A DNA stretch of 64,000 nucleotides from Brevibacillus sp. SYP-B805 (GTDB taxonomy: Bacteria; Bacillota; Bacilli; Brevibacillales; Brevibacillaceae): contig NZ_JAALGD010000017.1 in NCBI RefSeq assembly GCF_011059135.1, positions 1 to 64,000 on the forward strand, given 5' to 3'. This document shows positions 1 through 8,558 of this stretch, piece by piece. Within the stretch, counting starts at the first letter, position 1. Every line of letters starts with the position of its first letter. A model generated the notes under the pieces. The model was given only the letters and a program-made list of their open reading frames with translations, ran no database searches and was not told the origin of the DNA. A program made the translations under genes and the position numbers.

Positions 1-118
1 CTCCTGTGATAAGTTTGAGCGGTTGGCAGACCGGCTCCCATCTTATCACCGGGTTCAAAGGATGGCTACTCATAGCTGTAAGCTTTCCCGAACCCCCAGT
101 CTAACTGGGGGTTTTCGT
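1..118 (+). ncRNA. unidentified structured RNA 3' portion ending in a terminator
   Basis: No protein-coding sense is visible. GTGATAAG near position 6 is complementary to CTTATCAC near 44-51 and encloses a smaller GAGCGGT/ACCGGCTC hairpin. GGGTTC (53-58) can pair with GAACCC (91-96), which overlaps the left arm of the terminator at 93-118. This is the layout of a small RNA or an attenuated leader. The 5' end lies outside the window and no plus-strand gene follows, because pcrB runs toward it. I could not match it to a known riboswitch class. Confidence 0.3.
93..118 (+). terminator. Rho-independent terminator
   Basis: Perfect stem CCCCCAG/CTGGGGG with loop TCTAA, followed on the plus strand by TTTT. 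It closes the structured element before it and may also stop transcription from pcrB on the other strand. Confidence 0.6.
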
Positions 119-160
119 ATACAAAAACGCAGCCGGCCTGTATGCCGCTGCGCGCTTTTG

Positions 161-856
161 CTATCCTTGCAGCCGTCTTACCGCTTCCACCGTAGCAAGG
201 GCTGCTGACAAATCCTCGTAAATCACGTTGCCGACCACGATGGTATCGGCAATGCTTGCCATCTCCTGCGCCTGCTCGGCGCTGCGGATGCCGCCGCCGT
301 AAAAAAGACGGGCTTCCCCCGCTCCGGCTCTGCATGCCCGGACCATGTCCGGATCGCCGTACCTGCCGCTGTATTCCACATAGACGATCGGCAATCGGCA
401 GACATGGGCGGCGACGTTCGCGTAAGCCTTGGCCTCTTCCCTGCTCGCGACCGGCCGTGCCTTGGTCACTTTGGCCGCTGCCGAATCCTCATTCAGGATG
501 ATATACCCTTCCGCAAATATCTCTTCCCAGCGAATATACGCACCATAAGCGGAGAGACCGGCTACATGCGGCGCAAAGATCCAGTCGGGATCGCCCGCAT
601 TCAGCACCAGCGGCAGGAAATAGGCATCAAAGCCGGGAACAACCGCCTGCAGATTGGAGACCTCCAGGACGGCGGGCACGGCATATCGGCGAAGGCGGGC
701 CATCAACTCCAGTGTGTTGTCATAGGTAATGCCCTGTGTGCCGCCAACGATGACCGCATCGGTTCCCGATTCGCAGATGGCTTCCAGCTCGTCGTCCGTC
801 AGATGTTTGTCGGGGTCCAGTTTGAATACATGGCGCCAGCCACCAATCTCAATCAC
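161..856 (-). CDS. pcrB: heptaprenylglyceryl phosphate synthase PcrB
   Basis: Joins glycerol-1-phosphate to a long polyprenyl diphosphate (heptaprenyl in Bacillales), giving an ether lipid precursor. The 231 residues are full family length and a TIM-barrel pattern is visible: FKLDP near residue 11, VGGTQG at 37-42, YVEYSG at 159-164 and the phosphate-binding GGGIRS at 187-192, followed by VVGN at 207-210. The start is GTG with GGAGGAG just upstream. It follows yerC with 15 bases between them, as in Bacillus. The usual downstream pcrA is not seen in the 160 bases that remain. Family assignment is firm. Confidence 0.95.
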   Translation of the reverse strand: MIEIGGWRHVFKLDPDKHLTDDELEAICESGTDAVIVGGTQGITYDNTLELMARLRRYAVPAVLEVSNLQAVVPGFDAYFLPLVLNAGDPDWIFAPHVAGLSAYGAYIRWEEIFAEGYIILNEDSAAAKVTKARPVASREEAKAYANVAAHVCRLPIVYVEYSGRYGDPDMVRACRAGAGEARLFYGGGIRSAEQAQEMASIADTIVVGNVIYEDLSAALATVEAVRRLQG

Positions 857-871
857 GTAAGCTCCTCCACT

Positions 872-1162
872 CTACTTGCCGATCCGCTCCAACGCCATCG
901 AATAGCCGTCGTTGCCGTAGTTCAGGCAGCGTTTCACCCGGGAAATGGTTGCCGTGCTCGCCCCGGTTTCCGCCTCGATCTGGTTGTAGGTATACCCTTT
1001 GCGCAGCATGCGGGCCACTTCCAGACGCTGCGCAAGCGACTGCATTTCATTGACCGTGCAGAGGTCGTCAAAGAACCGATAGCATTCCTCGATCGACTCC
1101 AGCGACAGGATCGCTTCGAACAGCTGTTCAATACCCTTGCCCTTCAGCTTCTCCAACTGCAT
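872..1162 (-). CDS. yerC: YerC/YecD family TrpR-like regulator
   Basis: A 96-residue DNA-binding protein of the TrpR-related YerC/YecD family. The N-terminal helical half carries LCTVNEMQSLAQRLEVARML, and a clear helix-turn-helix follows at about residues 57-83 (YTYNQIEAETGASTATISRV). Its ligand and targets are unknown to me. It sits directly upstream of pcrB, so the two are probably cotranscribed. The neighbouring order yerB, yerC, pcrB is that of Bacillus subtilis. Confidence 0.9.
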   Translation of the reverse strand: MQLEKLKGKGIEQLFEAILSLESIEECYRFFDDLCTVNEMQSLAQRLEVARMLRKGYTYNQIEAETGASTATISRVKRCLNYGNDGYSMALERIGK

Positions 1163-1263
1163 AACATCACCCCACAGGCATGATGAGCTTTTTTCTCTTT
1201 AAAATTTTTCCGCATTAAAGCCCCACAACTATCTTATTGGATCTAAAACGGATTCACAAGGGG

Positions 1264-2316
1264 TTATTGGAATTTTACGGCGCTGGCAAGGCCCGGCGTG
1301 TCGGGAATGATGTTGATCCAGGTGTTCCCCGGCAGGAGCGGCAGTTCCTGGGTCAGGCCGGCGTCCGCATAGGCGCGGATCACGCCGTCGCTGCGTTTCC
1401 ACTTGATTTTCCGCGCTTTTCCCTGCTGAAAGAGATAGCCGTCCCCAGGTCCCACCACATCCACATCTCTCCGCCCCTCCTTGTCCAGCACCCGGTGGCG
1501 GGCGGCGATGACAAGCAGGTTGGTCACGGACAGCTGTTTGTTGGTGGTCAGATCCATGTGCGGGTTGCCCTCGGTGAAGCGCAGGTAACGTTTCGTCTGG
1601 TCGTCGTACCGGTAGGAAACCTGATACAGCCGGTGGTAGGTCACATCGATGGTGCGGGCCGTCTCGCCCTGGCTGATCACCGCGTCGGCCGGCAGAAACG
1701 GCAGATGAGGATGCGTGGTGGTGACCCGCATCTTCTTATCCCGGATCGCCTGGGTGATTCGGGTCAGATCGGTATACAGATTATGCGGCATCTTGCGGAA
1801 TTGGACGCGCCAAAAATAGGCGCCGTTGGCGATTTCGTTGATATTGCCGTAATCGCCGCGCGCCAGCGTCTCCAGCGCTTCGGGACTGCCGCCGGCATGA
1901 ACAAGCACGGCGTCGAATCCCGCCCCGATCTTGATAAAATAGGGACGGATGCTTCGCACCGGACCGATCACTTCCGGCTGTTGGCTGTGGAAAATCGCCA
2001 GAAAACGGGTGATCTCCCCCTCGGCCAGCACTTCATATACGATGTCCGCCTTGTCCAGTCCGGATTGGGGTCTGGCGGACGGGTGGTTGTTGATCATCAC
2101 CATGATCGGCCGGCCGTCCAGGCGCTCGTTTGTTCCCATGCCGGTGAAGGGAGCCGTATAGGCATAGACCGGCTCCGGCGCCGGCTGGGATTGTACCGGC
2201 TGATTGACCGGAATCTTGGGTTGGGCAGGCTTCGGCGGCTCGGCCTCCTGGCTGCAGGCAGTCAGGATCGCGCACAGCGCGCTGGCAAAAAGCGCCGGTT
2301 TCCAACGTGGGGCCAT
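1264..2316 (-). CDS. yerB: DUF3048 lipoprotein YerB
   Basis: A secreted lipoprotein of 350 residues: a signal peptide, then the lipobox LTAC with the acylated Cys at about residue 21, then a proline-rich spacer (roughly 25-50). The rest matches the DUF3048 family (NNHPSARPQSGLDKADIVYE, then GPVRSIRPYF and HAGGSPEAL). Biochemical function is unknown; the protein should sit on the outer face of the membrane. Downstream is yerC. In B. subtilis the gene upstream would be yerA, but here yerA lies 25 kb away at 27342. Confidence 0.88.
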   Translation of the reverse strand: MAPRWKPALFASALCAILTACSQEAEPPKPAQPKIPVNQPVQSQPAPEPVYAYTAPFTGMGTNERLDGRPIMVMINNHPSARPQSGLDKADIVYEVLAEGEITRFLAIFHSQQPEVIGPVRSIRPYFIKIGAGFDAVLVHAGGSPEALETLARGDYGNINEIANGAYFWRVQFRKMPHNLYTDLTRITQAIRDKKMRVTTTHPHLPFLPADAVISQGETARTIDVTYHRLYQVSYRYDDQTKRYLRFTEGNPHMDLTTNKQLSVTNLLVIAARHRVLDKEGRRDVDVVGPGDGYLFQQGKARKIKWKRSDGVIRAYADAGLTQELPLLPGNTWINIIPDTPGLASAVKFQ

Positions 2317-2490
2317 CGAACCGCTCCTTTCCGGATTCTCTCGGGTTTCTCACATGTTCGGCATCCGTCCGGGCGAATCCTGCTTACACAAGATTCCCAC
2401 ATTCCTGCTATGCCACTGCCACACATCGCGTTCGTTCCTGTGCTACAATGAAGGCACCGATACCTTCAGGAAGAAACGAGGGATGGGTGT

Positions 2491-3207
2491 ATGAACCGAC
2501 CTTATCTGATCTATCTGGTAGACGATGAAACCAATCTGCTGGAACTGCTGCAATCCTACCTGCAAAATGCAGGTTTTCATGTAAAAGCGTTTCAGAGCGG
2601 CGCAGAGGTGCTGCCGATGCTGGCGGAGGACAAGCCGCAGCCCCACCTCTGGGTGCTGGATATCATGCTGCCGGACATTGACGGCTACGAACTGCTGCGC
2701 CTGATCCGCAGCAAGTCCGACGTGCCGATCATCTTCATCTCCGCCCGCGATCAGGACATGGACAAAATCATCGGGTTGGAGCTGGGCAGCGACGACTACC
2801 TGGCCAAGCCGTTTCTGCCGCGCGAGCTGGTGATTCGCGCCCAGAAGCTCCTGCAGCGCACCTATGAAAAGAGCGTACCGGCGGCTGCCGCCTCCCAGCC
2901 CCATCCCCAGCAGTTTCAGGACTGGGTGGGCGTCGGCCCTTACCTGATTTCGGAAGCAGGGCGGATGGTGAAAGAGGGAGAGAGCCCCATCGAACTGACC
3001 ACCAAGGAGTTTGACCTGATCCTGTTTCTCCTGCGCAATCAAGGGCGGGCCCTGCACCGGGAGCAGATCTTGTCCGCCATCTGGGGAGAGGATTATATCG
3101 GCTCCGACCGGGCCGTCGATGATCTGGTCAAACGGATCCGCAAAAAACTGCCGAAGTTCCCCCTGGAGACGGTATACGGCTTCGGCTACCGGATGACCGC
3201 GTCATGA
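2491..3207 (+). CDS. cssR: OmpR-family response regulator, CssR-like
   Basis: A two-domain response regulator of 238 residues. The receiver has the acidic pair at 11-12, phosphoacceptor Asp57 in VLDIMLPD, Ser84 and Lys106 (AKPFLPREL). The winged-helix output domain runs from about 135 to the end (ELTTKEFDLILFLL, VDDLVKRIRKKLP, ETVYGFGYRM). The wording LWVLDIMLPD, IIFISARD and LGSDDYLAKPFLPREL closely follows B. subtilis CssR, the secretion-stress regulator that activates htrA-type proteases. That name comes from recalled similarity. The stop codon overlaps the start of the kinase gene, so they are translationally coupled. Confidence 0.82.
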   Translation: MNRPYLIYLVDDETNLLELLQSYLQNAGFHVKAFQSGAEVLPMLAEDKPQPHLWVLDIMLPDIDGYELLRLIRSKSDVPIIFISARDQDMDKIIGLELGSDDYLAKPFLPRELVIRAQKLLQRTYEKSVPAAAASQPHPQQFQDWVGVGPYLISEAGRMVKEGESPIELTTKEFDLILFLLRNQGRALHREQILSAIWGEDYIGSDRAVDDLVKRIRKKLPKFPLETVYGFGYRMTAS

Positions 3208-4610
3208 ACGGCTGGAAGCTGAAAAACCTGCCGCTCTCCCGGCAGATCCTGATCCTGTTCATGCTCCTTACCACCGTCCTGGGGGTAAGCGTCGGCATCC
3301 TTTATCCGCTGGCGGTGAAGCAGTCGCTCGTCAGCAGCACGTATACCTTGCTGGAAGAGGAGTTCAATACGCTGTCCGGCCACATTTCCTTTACGGAAAA
3401 CCATGTGCTCCTTCCTTTTCCTTCCTCTGCCCCGTATTTTTTGCAGCTTCTCCTTTCCAATTACGCGTTCTCGTTTGATGTCCTCGTGTTTGACGCGGAT
3501 GGAAACCTGCTGGGCAGACGGTTGACGGAGCCGCTTCCGAACCAGGCCTATGCCGAGCTTTTCCGCCTGTCAGCGGAATACCCCCGGAATCGCCTGCAGC
3601 ACGGCTCGCTGGATTTCGGCAGGGAAACCTATCTGTTCGTGAGCAAGCGAATGGATTACCAGGGTTTCCCGTACTACCTGGTATTGTTTTCCAAAGAACG
3701 GGAAATCAATCAGATCAACTCGCTGTTAACCCGGCAGTTCATCCTGGTGTTTGTGGTGATTCTGGCCGTCAGTTGGCTGTTGGCGGTCTGGTTCAGCCGC
3801 TACCTCACCAATCCGCTGCGCAGGCTGGAAGAGTCGTGCCAGCGCATCGCCCGCCGTCAGTTCGATATTCCGCTCACCGTGGACAGGGAGGATGAAATCG
3901 GGCAGCTGGCCCGCTCGTTTGCCGCCATGAAAAACCAGCTGCAGGAATATGACGAATCCCAGCGGCACTTCGTCCAGAACATCTCCCACGAGCTGAAAAC
4001 GCCGATCATGGCCATCCAGGGGTACGCCCATGGGCTGATGGAAGGGGTGTTCCAAGGGCCCCAGGCGGAAAAAGGGCTGCGCATCATCATGGAAGAAAGC
4101 AAACGGCTGGAAAAAGTGGTGGAGCAGCTCCTGTATCTGACCAAGATCGAATCCGTCTCGCAAATGCTGCAGCTCGGCCGCGTCGACCTGAGCGAACTGT
4201 TCCATTTCATTCAACAGCGCCTGTCCGTTTTGAACCCGGAGATTCAGTGGGACGTCACGCTCCCGCCCGTCCTGCCGATTACGGCCGATGGCGAACAGCT
4301 GAGCGTCGCCTTCCTCAATATTTTGGAAAACCAGCTGCGCTATGCCAAAAGCCGTTTGATCATCACGAGCAGCCAGACCGACAAGCAGGTGGAGATCCGC
4401 CTCTCCAACGATGGTCCCCCCATCGAGGAAGCGCTCCTGCCTTATCTCTTCCAGCGCTTCCGCAAAGGCAAATCAGGCAAGCACGGACTCGGCCTGGCCA
4501 TCGCCCGCGCGGTATTCGAAGCGCACGGCGGCACGATTCAGGTTCGCAACGAGGCGATCGGCCCCATGTTTATCGTTACGCTGCCGATCAACCCGGAGAG
4601 CGAGTTGTAA
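3204..4610 (+). CDS. cssS: sensor histidine kinase, CssS-like
   Basis: Membrane sensor kinase of 468 residues paired with the upstream regulator by a 4-base ATGA overlap. TM1 is at about 11-33, an extracytoplasmic sensor of about 140 residues follows, TM2 is at about 178-196, and then a HAMP linker. The phosphoacceptor is His262 in NISHELKTPIMAIQGY. ATP-binding motifs are an N box (NILENQLRYAK, about 372-382), NDGPP near 402 and KHGLGLAIA near 430. All kinase motifs look intact. By analogy with CssS it would sense misfolded secreted protein. That role is inferred. Confidence 0.8.
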   Translation: MNGWKLKNLPLSRQILILFMLLTTVLGVSVGILYPLAVKQSLVSSTYTLLEEEFNTLSGHISFTENHVLLPFPSSAPYFLQLLLSNYAFSFDVLVFDADGNLLGRRLTEPLPNQAYAELFRLSAEYPRNRLQHGSLDFGRETYLFVSKRMDYQGFPYYLVLFSKEREINQINSLLTRQFILVFVVILAVSWLLAVWFSRYLTNPLRRLEESCQRIARRQFDIPLTVDREDEIGQLARSFAAMKNQLQEYDESQRHFVQNISHELKTPIMAIQGYAHGLMEGVFQGPQAEKGLRIIMEESKRLEKVVEQLLYLTKIESVSQMLQLGRVDLSELFHFIQQRLSVLNPEIQWDVTLPPVLPITADGEQLSVAFLNILENQLRYAKSRLIITSSQTDKQVEIRLSNDGPPIEEALLPYLFQRFRKGKSGKHGLGLAIARAVFEAHGGTIQVRNEAIGPMFIVTLPINPESEL

Positions 4611-4611
4611 A

Positions 4612-4643
4612 GGGAGAGCACGTCAAAAGCGCTCTCCCTTTTT
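4612..4643 (+). terminator. terminator after cssRS
   Basis: GGGAGAGC and GCTCTCCC form an 8-bp stem, followed by TTTTT, starting one base after the cssS stop codon. This ends the cssRS operon. Confidence 0.85.
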
Positions 4644-4838
4644 GAATAACCTGTTTTCATATTCACGATCTGATTGTTTAATTGATCGTTGCCGTCTACT
4701 GAGACCGCTTGTTTGTCTTGCTCTTTTCGAACACATTTCATAATAAAAGTTGGTAAGATAAAAGCAAATATGAATTATACTCATATTTTTTGGTTCATCG
4801 AGTATCATATTTTCTATCCTTTTGCGTACAATAGATAA

Positions 4839-4975
4839 AGAGATCAGGGTGTTGCAGCACCCCGATCTCTAGTAACATAGACGTTCCCTTCAGGGGACGG
4901 CTCAATTGCAAACATTCAAGGACAGACTAACCGCCTAGTGCTTGCCCAAGCTCAGAGGCGGTTAGTTCTTTTTTT
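4839..4975 (+). ncRNA. candidate three-hairpin structured RNA with terminator
   Basis: Three stem-loops in series in an otherwise gene-free gap. The first, 4839-4870, pairs AGAGATC/GATCTCT and GGGTG/CACCC. The second, 4882-4899, pairs CGTTCCC/GGGGACG around TTCA. The third, 4926-4966, has a perfect 11-bp stem ACTAACCGCCT/AGGCGGTTAGT, followed by TCTTTTTTT, a strong intrinsic terminator. No open reading frame with a ribosome-binding site is present. A TACAAT hexamer at 4827-4832 could be a -10 box, but I see no good -35. The RNA family is not recognised. Confidence 0.4.
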
Positions 4976-5024
4976 GGGTCAAGGCAGCAACACTGGTCCA
5001 TTTTCTGGATGTAAAGCTGCATGA

Positions 5025-5228
5025 TTATGTTGCCAATTCCTCCTGTTGGATCTCGGACATGGCGTAGGTCGGCGACACGCACCAGTACTCCAAGCGCGGT
5101 TTTGGCTTCTTCATGACCTTGAGGTTTCGCGGCGGCTTATAGGGCAGCCCCTTTCCCTTCTCAATGTCTGCCAGCATGTTGTCAAAAACTTCCGGGCGCC
5201 CAGTGGCCCCTTATCTCTATTTTTGAGT
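5025..5228 (-). pseudogene. fragment resembling phage terminase large subunit N-terminus
   Basis: Read on the minus strand, an open stretch of about 67 codons gives GRPEVFDNMLADIEKG, then KPKPRLEYWCVSPTYAMSEI, and stops at TAA (5027-5025). The phrase YW-V-PTYAM is typical of the ATPase region of phage terminase large subunits (established pattern). A whole terminase is 400-600 residues, so this is a remnant. I see no start codon with a ribosome-binding site. It lies between cssRS and a low-GC gene, as in a decayed prophage or integration scar. The family call is tentative. Confidence 0.35.
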
Positions 5229-5366
5229 TTAGTAGAATCACACCTAAGTCATAAATAAGATAGGGAAACTTGCCTAATTCATTAAAGGATTTTTGTAAAA
5301 TGGTGTTGAAATTTTTTTACAGATCTGCGTTTTACAGCCTACATATAGTCAGGAGTGATTAATATC

Positions 5367-6500
5367 ATGAAAGCAATACGGTTAACGACAATATTCCTCA
5401 TGATGATTTTTTTTATTTCGTTATTTTCATCCTCTGGGTATGCGGTCGGCCCAACCGATACAAAAGATCCGATAAAAGCAGGAATTAGTAATATCGTGTT
5501 CCATTTCGATGCATATGGCTCTCCTATAGCCCATGGGCTGGTGTACTTACAGAACACATCAAAATATGAAGTCCACAATATCCACGCAACCATTGACCTT
5601 TATAATAAAAAGGGACAGAAAATCAGTATCTCTCCAGTAAAATTTGAAGATGATGATTTGTTACCGGGTGCTAGTTTGACACCTGGTGACACCTCGAGTG
5701 GAGTGGGTATGAGTTTTGCCCTAGTACCCAGCATATCCAATCAAGTTGATCTAGAAGGTGCTTATGTAAAGCCCACCTATACGTTTGTAATCGGGAAAAA
5801 GGCAGCACCAGTCGCTAAGGTTAAGCCCCAAATTATCGCAGCATATTATAAAGGATCAACTTTTCATTTGGATACGATCATTGTAAATTACGGAGAAGCC
5901 ACCGCTACTAATTTTCATTGGAAAGACTGGACCGGTTACGTTGTTTGGCCAGATGAAAGCCATCTGTTAGATCTTCCCCAAAAAAAGCATCCCAATATCA
6001 ATCAATCGTTAGTACTTGGTCCCGGGCAGTATGTACGTGCATCCTTTGAAATCTCCAATGTTGATCCAAGTATCCCGATTCCGGACCCAAATGATCTTGG
6101 TATAGAACTGCCTCTTCAGTATGATAGCGTTGCACCGTTTCAGGATTCCCAATTTCTATTAATGGTTAATAATCAAAGAGTAAGTACACAGGCGCTGATT
6201 GAAAATGGAATAACTTATGTGCCCATACGAGCCCTATCTGAAGCACTAGGCGCCGAAATCTCCTGGGACGAACCATCACAAAGTGTAACGGTCACGAAGG
6301 ACAAGTCTACATTGCGGTTATTTGTCGATAGTAATCGCTATTATCTAAATGACCAAATAATGACATCTCCCGGTAAAGCTAGACTTCAAAACAACACTAC
6401 GTTCATGGTTCCACTTCGCATCGTAGCCGAAGCTTTTCATTGCATGGTACATTACGAACAAAATTGGGAAAAAGAGTTGATCATTATCATTTCAAAGTAA
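5367..6500 (+). CDS. secreted protein with copper amine oxidase N-terminal-like (stalk) domain
   Basis: Start chosen at the ATG ten bases after AGGAG; an earlier in-frame GTG at 5355 overlaps that site. The product has 377 residues. A signal peptide covers about 1-27 (TTIFLMMIFFISLFSSSGYA). A middle region of unknown fold lies at about 30-265. A C-terminal domain with LMVNNQRV, TYVPIRALSEALGAEISWDE and FMVPLRIVAEAF is the repeat-like domain widely annotated as copper amine oxidase N-terminal domain and common on Bacillota surfaces. No catalytic oxidase domain is present. The gene is visibly AT-richer than its neighbours, suggesting acquisition. A terminator follows. Confidence 0.75.
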   Translation: MKAIRLTTIFLMMIFFISLFSSSGYAVGPTDTKDPIKAGISNIVFHFDAYGSPIAHGLVYLQNTSKYEVHNIHATIDLYNKKGQKISISPVKFEDDDLLPGASLTPGDTSSGVGMSFALVPSISNQVDLEGAYVKPTYTFVIGKKAAPVAKVKPQIIAAYYKGSTFHLDTIIVNYGEATATNFHWKDWTGYVVWPDESHLLDLPQKKHPNINQSLVLGPGQYVRASFEISNVDPSIPIPDPNDLGIELPLQYDSVAPFQDSQFLLMVNNQRVSTQALIENGITYVPIRALSEALGAEISWDEPSQSVTVTKDKSTLRLFVDSNRYYLNDQIMTSPGKARLQNNTTFMVPLRIVAEAFHCMVHYEQNWEKELIIIISK

Positions 6501-6536
6501 TTAACAATCTTTTTACAACATCCATGTGTACAAAAC

Positions 6537-6564
6537 GGCTGCCAAAGATCTTGGCAGCTTTTTT
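6537..6564 (+). terminator. terminator after secreted stalk-domain protein
   Basis: GCTGCCA/TGGCAGC stem with an AGATC-type loop, followed by TTTTTT. The 170 bases from 6565 to 6734 are AT-rich and hold nothing else I recognise. Confidence 0.85.
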
Positions 6565-6734
6565 GTACAAACAATTTAACTAGAGATAATCTTCATTGTA
6601 AATTTGATGATTTGAAGCGGTGCATGTTTACATTTGTTGAACAACACTAGTGCAGCTTCAGAATGATATTCATGCACATCTGCTGATTATACGAGTATTG
6701 AGGAAAACAGGGTTTTACCTATTACACAATTGTG

Positions 6735-6923
6735 TTAAATCACATCATAGATGGTCATCTGTATGACTTGACCGTCAGCTTCCCGAACAAACCCTTTTTC
6801 TACCCAAGAGATTGGGACACACTCCCTGTACATCTCCCAAACGGGGGTCCCTGCTTTCCGATTAGGGTGAAGGCTCTCGGTCAGCTCTGTCCAAACCCAG
6901 TAGGTCTTCGCCATTTTCCACAT
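6735..6923 (-). CDS. small uncharacterised protein beyond the leader-distal end of the CRISPR array
   Basis: A 62-residue reading frame with a good ribosome-binding site (AGGGGGG, seven bases before ATG). The product is rich in Trp and acidic residues (YWVWTELTE, PVWEMYRECVPISWVEKG) and has no signal peptide, membrane segment or motif I recognise. It is the first gene past the old end of the array, on the same strand as the cas genes, and lies between the array and an unrelated plus-strand gene. It could be an array-flanking small gene or the 3' remnant of a larger one. Coding status rests on the ribosome-binding site and composition. Confidence 0.45.
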   Translation of the reverse strand: MWKMAKTYWVWTELTESLHPNRKAGTPVWEMYRECVPISWVEKGFVREADGQVIQMTIYDVI

Positions 6924-7048
6924 TGCGTATCCCCCCTACTGCCTGTATGGACAATCTTTTTTTGTTTCTTGTGCCGGCGGTGTCCATGCATCTTTCAGCG
7001 CCAAGTGCAGCCTGTTGTTTTGCCAGTCCTTTCTCTCGCAACCGGTAC

Positions 7049-8248
7049 AAGCTAACCATCTGCATTTCCACTAACGAAACGGACGAATCAAGAAACGAAA
7101 AAATCTTTCCTTGCGAATCCGTGCTAACCATCTACATTTCCATTAACGAAACGGACGACAAAGTGCTCGCCACGGTCGAATACCACGCCGAGTGCTAACC
7201 ATCTACATTTCCACTAACGAAACGGACGGTATTTCGACAGTACGGCCATTTATGTGTTCGGAAGGTGCTAACCATCTACATTTCCACTAACGAAACGGAC
7301 GCACATCGACGCCGCCAACTCCCTGCTACGCGTCTTCGTGCTAACCATCTACATTTCCACTAACGAAACGGACGCTGGAGGCCTGGGAACGAAAGGAGAC
7401 CTTCAGATGGTGCTAACCATCTACATTTCCACTAACGAAACGGACCCTGCTCTTCCGTCATCACATACCCTTCCTTTTCCGAGGTGCTAACCATCTACAT
7501 TTCCACTAACGAAACGGACTCAGCCAGCAGACGAGGGCTGCGGCCAAGAAGATCAAGTGCTAACCATCTACATTTCCACTAACGAAACGGACGATGGATG
7601 CCCGCGTGTTGGATGTCTCGAACGATCCGTGCTAACCATCTACATTTCCACTAACGAAACGGACGGGGGAGGGAACCGACATGAGCAAGCGGCGTATACG
7701 GTGCTAACCATCTACATTTCCACTAACGAAACGGACACACGCAGAAGCCTAGAGCCGCAACGGTTTAACACGTGCTAACCATCTACATTTCCACTAACGA
7801 AACGGACACCGGGAACATTCCGGATCGTCACCGTCAAAAAAAGCCACCGTGCTAACCATCTACATTTCCACTAACGAAACGGACGGGATCAGAGCAACAC
7901 CGATCAAGATGCCCAAGATAGGTGCTAACCATCTACATTTCCACTAACGAAACGGACACGCCATGAACAAGTCGGACAAAACCTCCCCCTACAAGTGCTA
8001 ACCATCTACATTTCCACTAACGAAACGGACACTTTCGGTTTCCGATAAATGGATGGGAATTTAGTAGTGCTAACCATCTACATTTCCACTAACGAAACGG
8101 ACGTAGCTACTTCTCCAGTGAGAGATACCAACCGGTCTGTGCTAACCATCTACATTTCCACTAACGAAACGGACCCCTTTGTCTGCCGACGCTGGATTCG
8201 CGACAAGATATTGTGCTAACCATCTACATTTCCACTAACGAAACGGAC
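7049..8248 (-). CRISPR. type V-B CRISPR array, 17 repeats and 16 spacers
   Basis: A 36-nt repeat, reading GTGCTAACCATCTACATTTC at its start on the plus strand and ending GAAACGGAC, recurs 17 times. Starts: 7049, 7121, 7192, 7265, 7338, 7410, 7484, 7557, 7629, 7701, 7772, 7849, 7922, 7995, 8067, 8139 and 8213. Spacers are 35-41 nt, mostly 36-37. The array is probably transcribed on the minus strand: in that sense the repeat ends GGTTAGCAC, as in recalled Cas12b guides ending in TTAGCAC. The lowest-coordinate repeat is degenerate (AA for the first two bases, TGCA for TACA) and the second has one change, which marks the leader-distal end. Confidence 0.98.
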
Positions 8249-8388
8249 CGCTGCTCGCTCAATCCCGTGAGGCTGTTGAATTTTGAAGCCCTTTTTCGAG
8301 AAAGGACAACATCGTATTGTTTATTATGCCTTTTTGCATCGGGATCGCCTCCATCATGATCGAATCCTGCTTAGAGCCACAAAGGGTT
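8249..8388 (-). promoter_or_regulatory. CRISPR leader region
   Basis: The 140 bases between the newest repeat (8213-8248) and the strong hairpin at 8389-8428, on the side toward cas2. Its position next to conserved repeats, opposite the decayed end, identifies it as the leader where new spacers would be added. It contains AT-rich DNA and a CATAAT hexamer in the minus sense but no convincing -35. Guide RNA transcription may start here or read through from the tracrRNA promoter. Confidence 0.45.
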
Positions 8389-8558
8389 CGAGCACCTCCC
8401 AGGCTTTTTGACCGGAGGAGGTGCTCGACAGCCGCCGGGAGGTCCGCAACTCCCTGACTTTGCAGGTTAGTGGAAATATAGATAGCCGTTGTGACTGAGT
8501 GACGTGTTAGGTCACCGTAGCACATGACACAACTGCACTGGTCAGCCTGTAGCTAACC
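8389..8558 (-). ncRNA. type V-B tracrRNA
   Basis: Plus-strand bases 8466-8485 (GTTAGTGGAAATATAGATAG) match the minus-sense repeat at 18 of 20 positions, and both differences become G-U wobbles. A minus-strand RNA here therefore pairs with the guide repeat over 20 continuous bases. A promoter sits just upstream (8565-8594), placing the 5' end near 8557. A long hairpin at 8389-8428 (CGAGCACCTCC with GGAGGTGCTCG) may define the 3' end, although no U-run follows. Another stem, GTGAC/GTCAC, lies 5' of the anti-repeat. Position between cas2 and the array, on the cas strand, is usual for Cas12b loci. Exact ends are estimates. Confidence 0.85.

Noticed and set aside
404-1183. Long plus-strand frames antisense to pcrB, yerB, liv and pur genes
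   Set aside because: GC-rich third positions create long antisense frames. None has a ribosome-binding site or family signature, and the minus-strand genes are certain.
6923-7778. Plus-strand frames with repeated LTIYISTNETD peptides
   Set aside because: These are translations of the CRISPR repeat itself; the period matches the array and spacers break the frames.
8259-8525. An 88-codon minus-strand open frame across the tracrRNA and leader
   Set aside because: It overlaps the anti-repeat and the strong hairpin, has no convincing ribosome-binding site, and its product matches nothing recognisable. The non-coding interpretation explains the sequence better.
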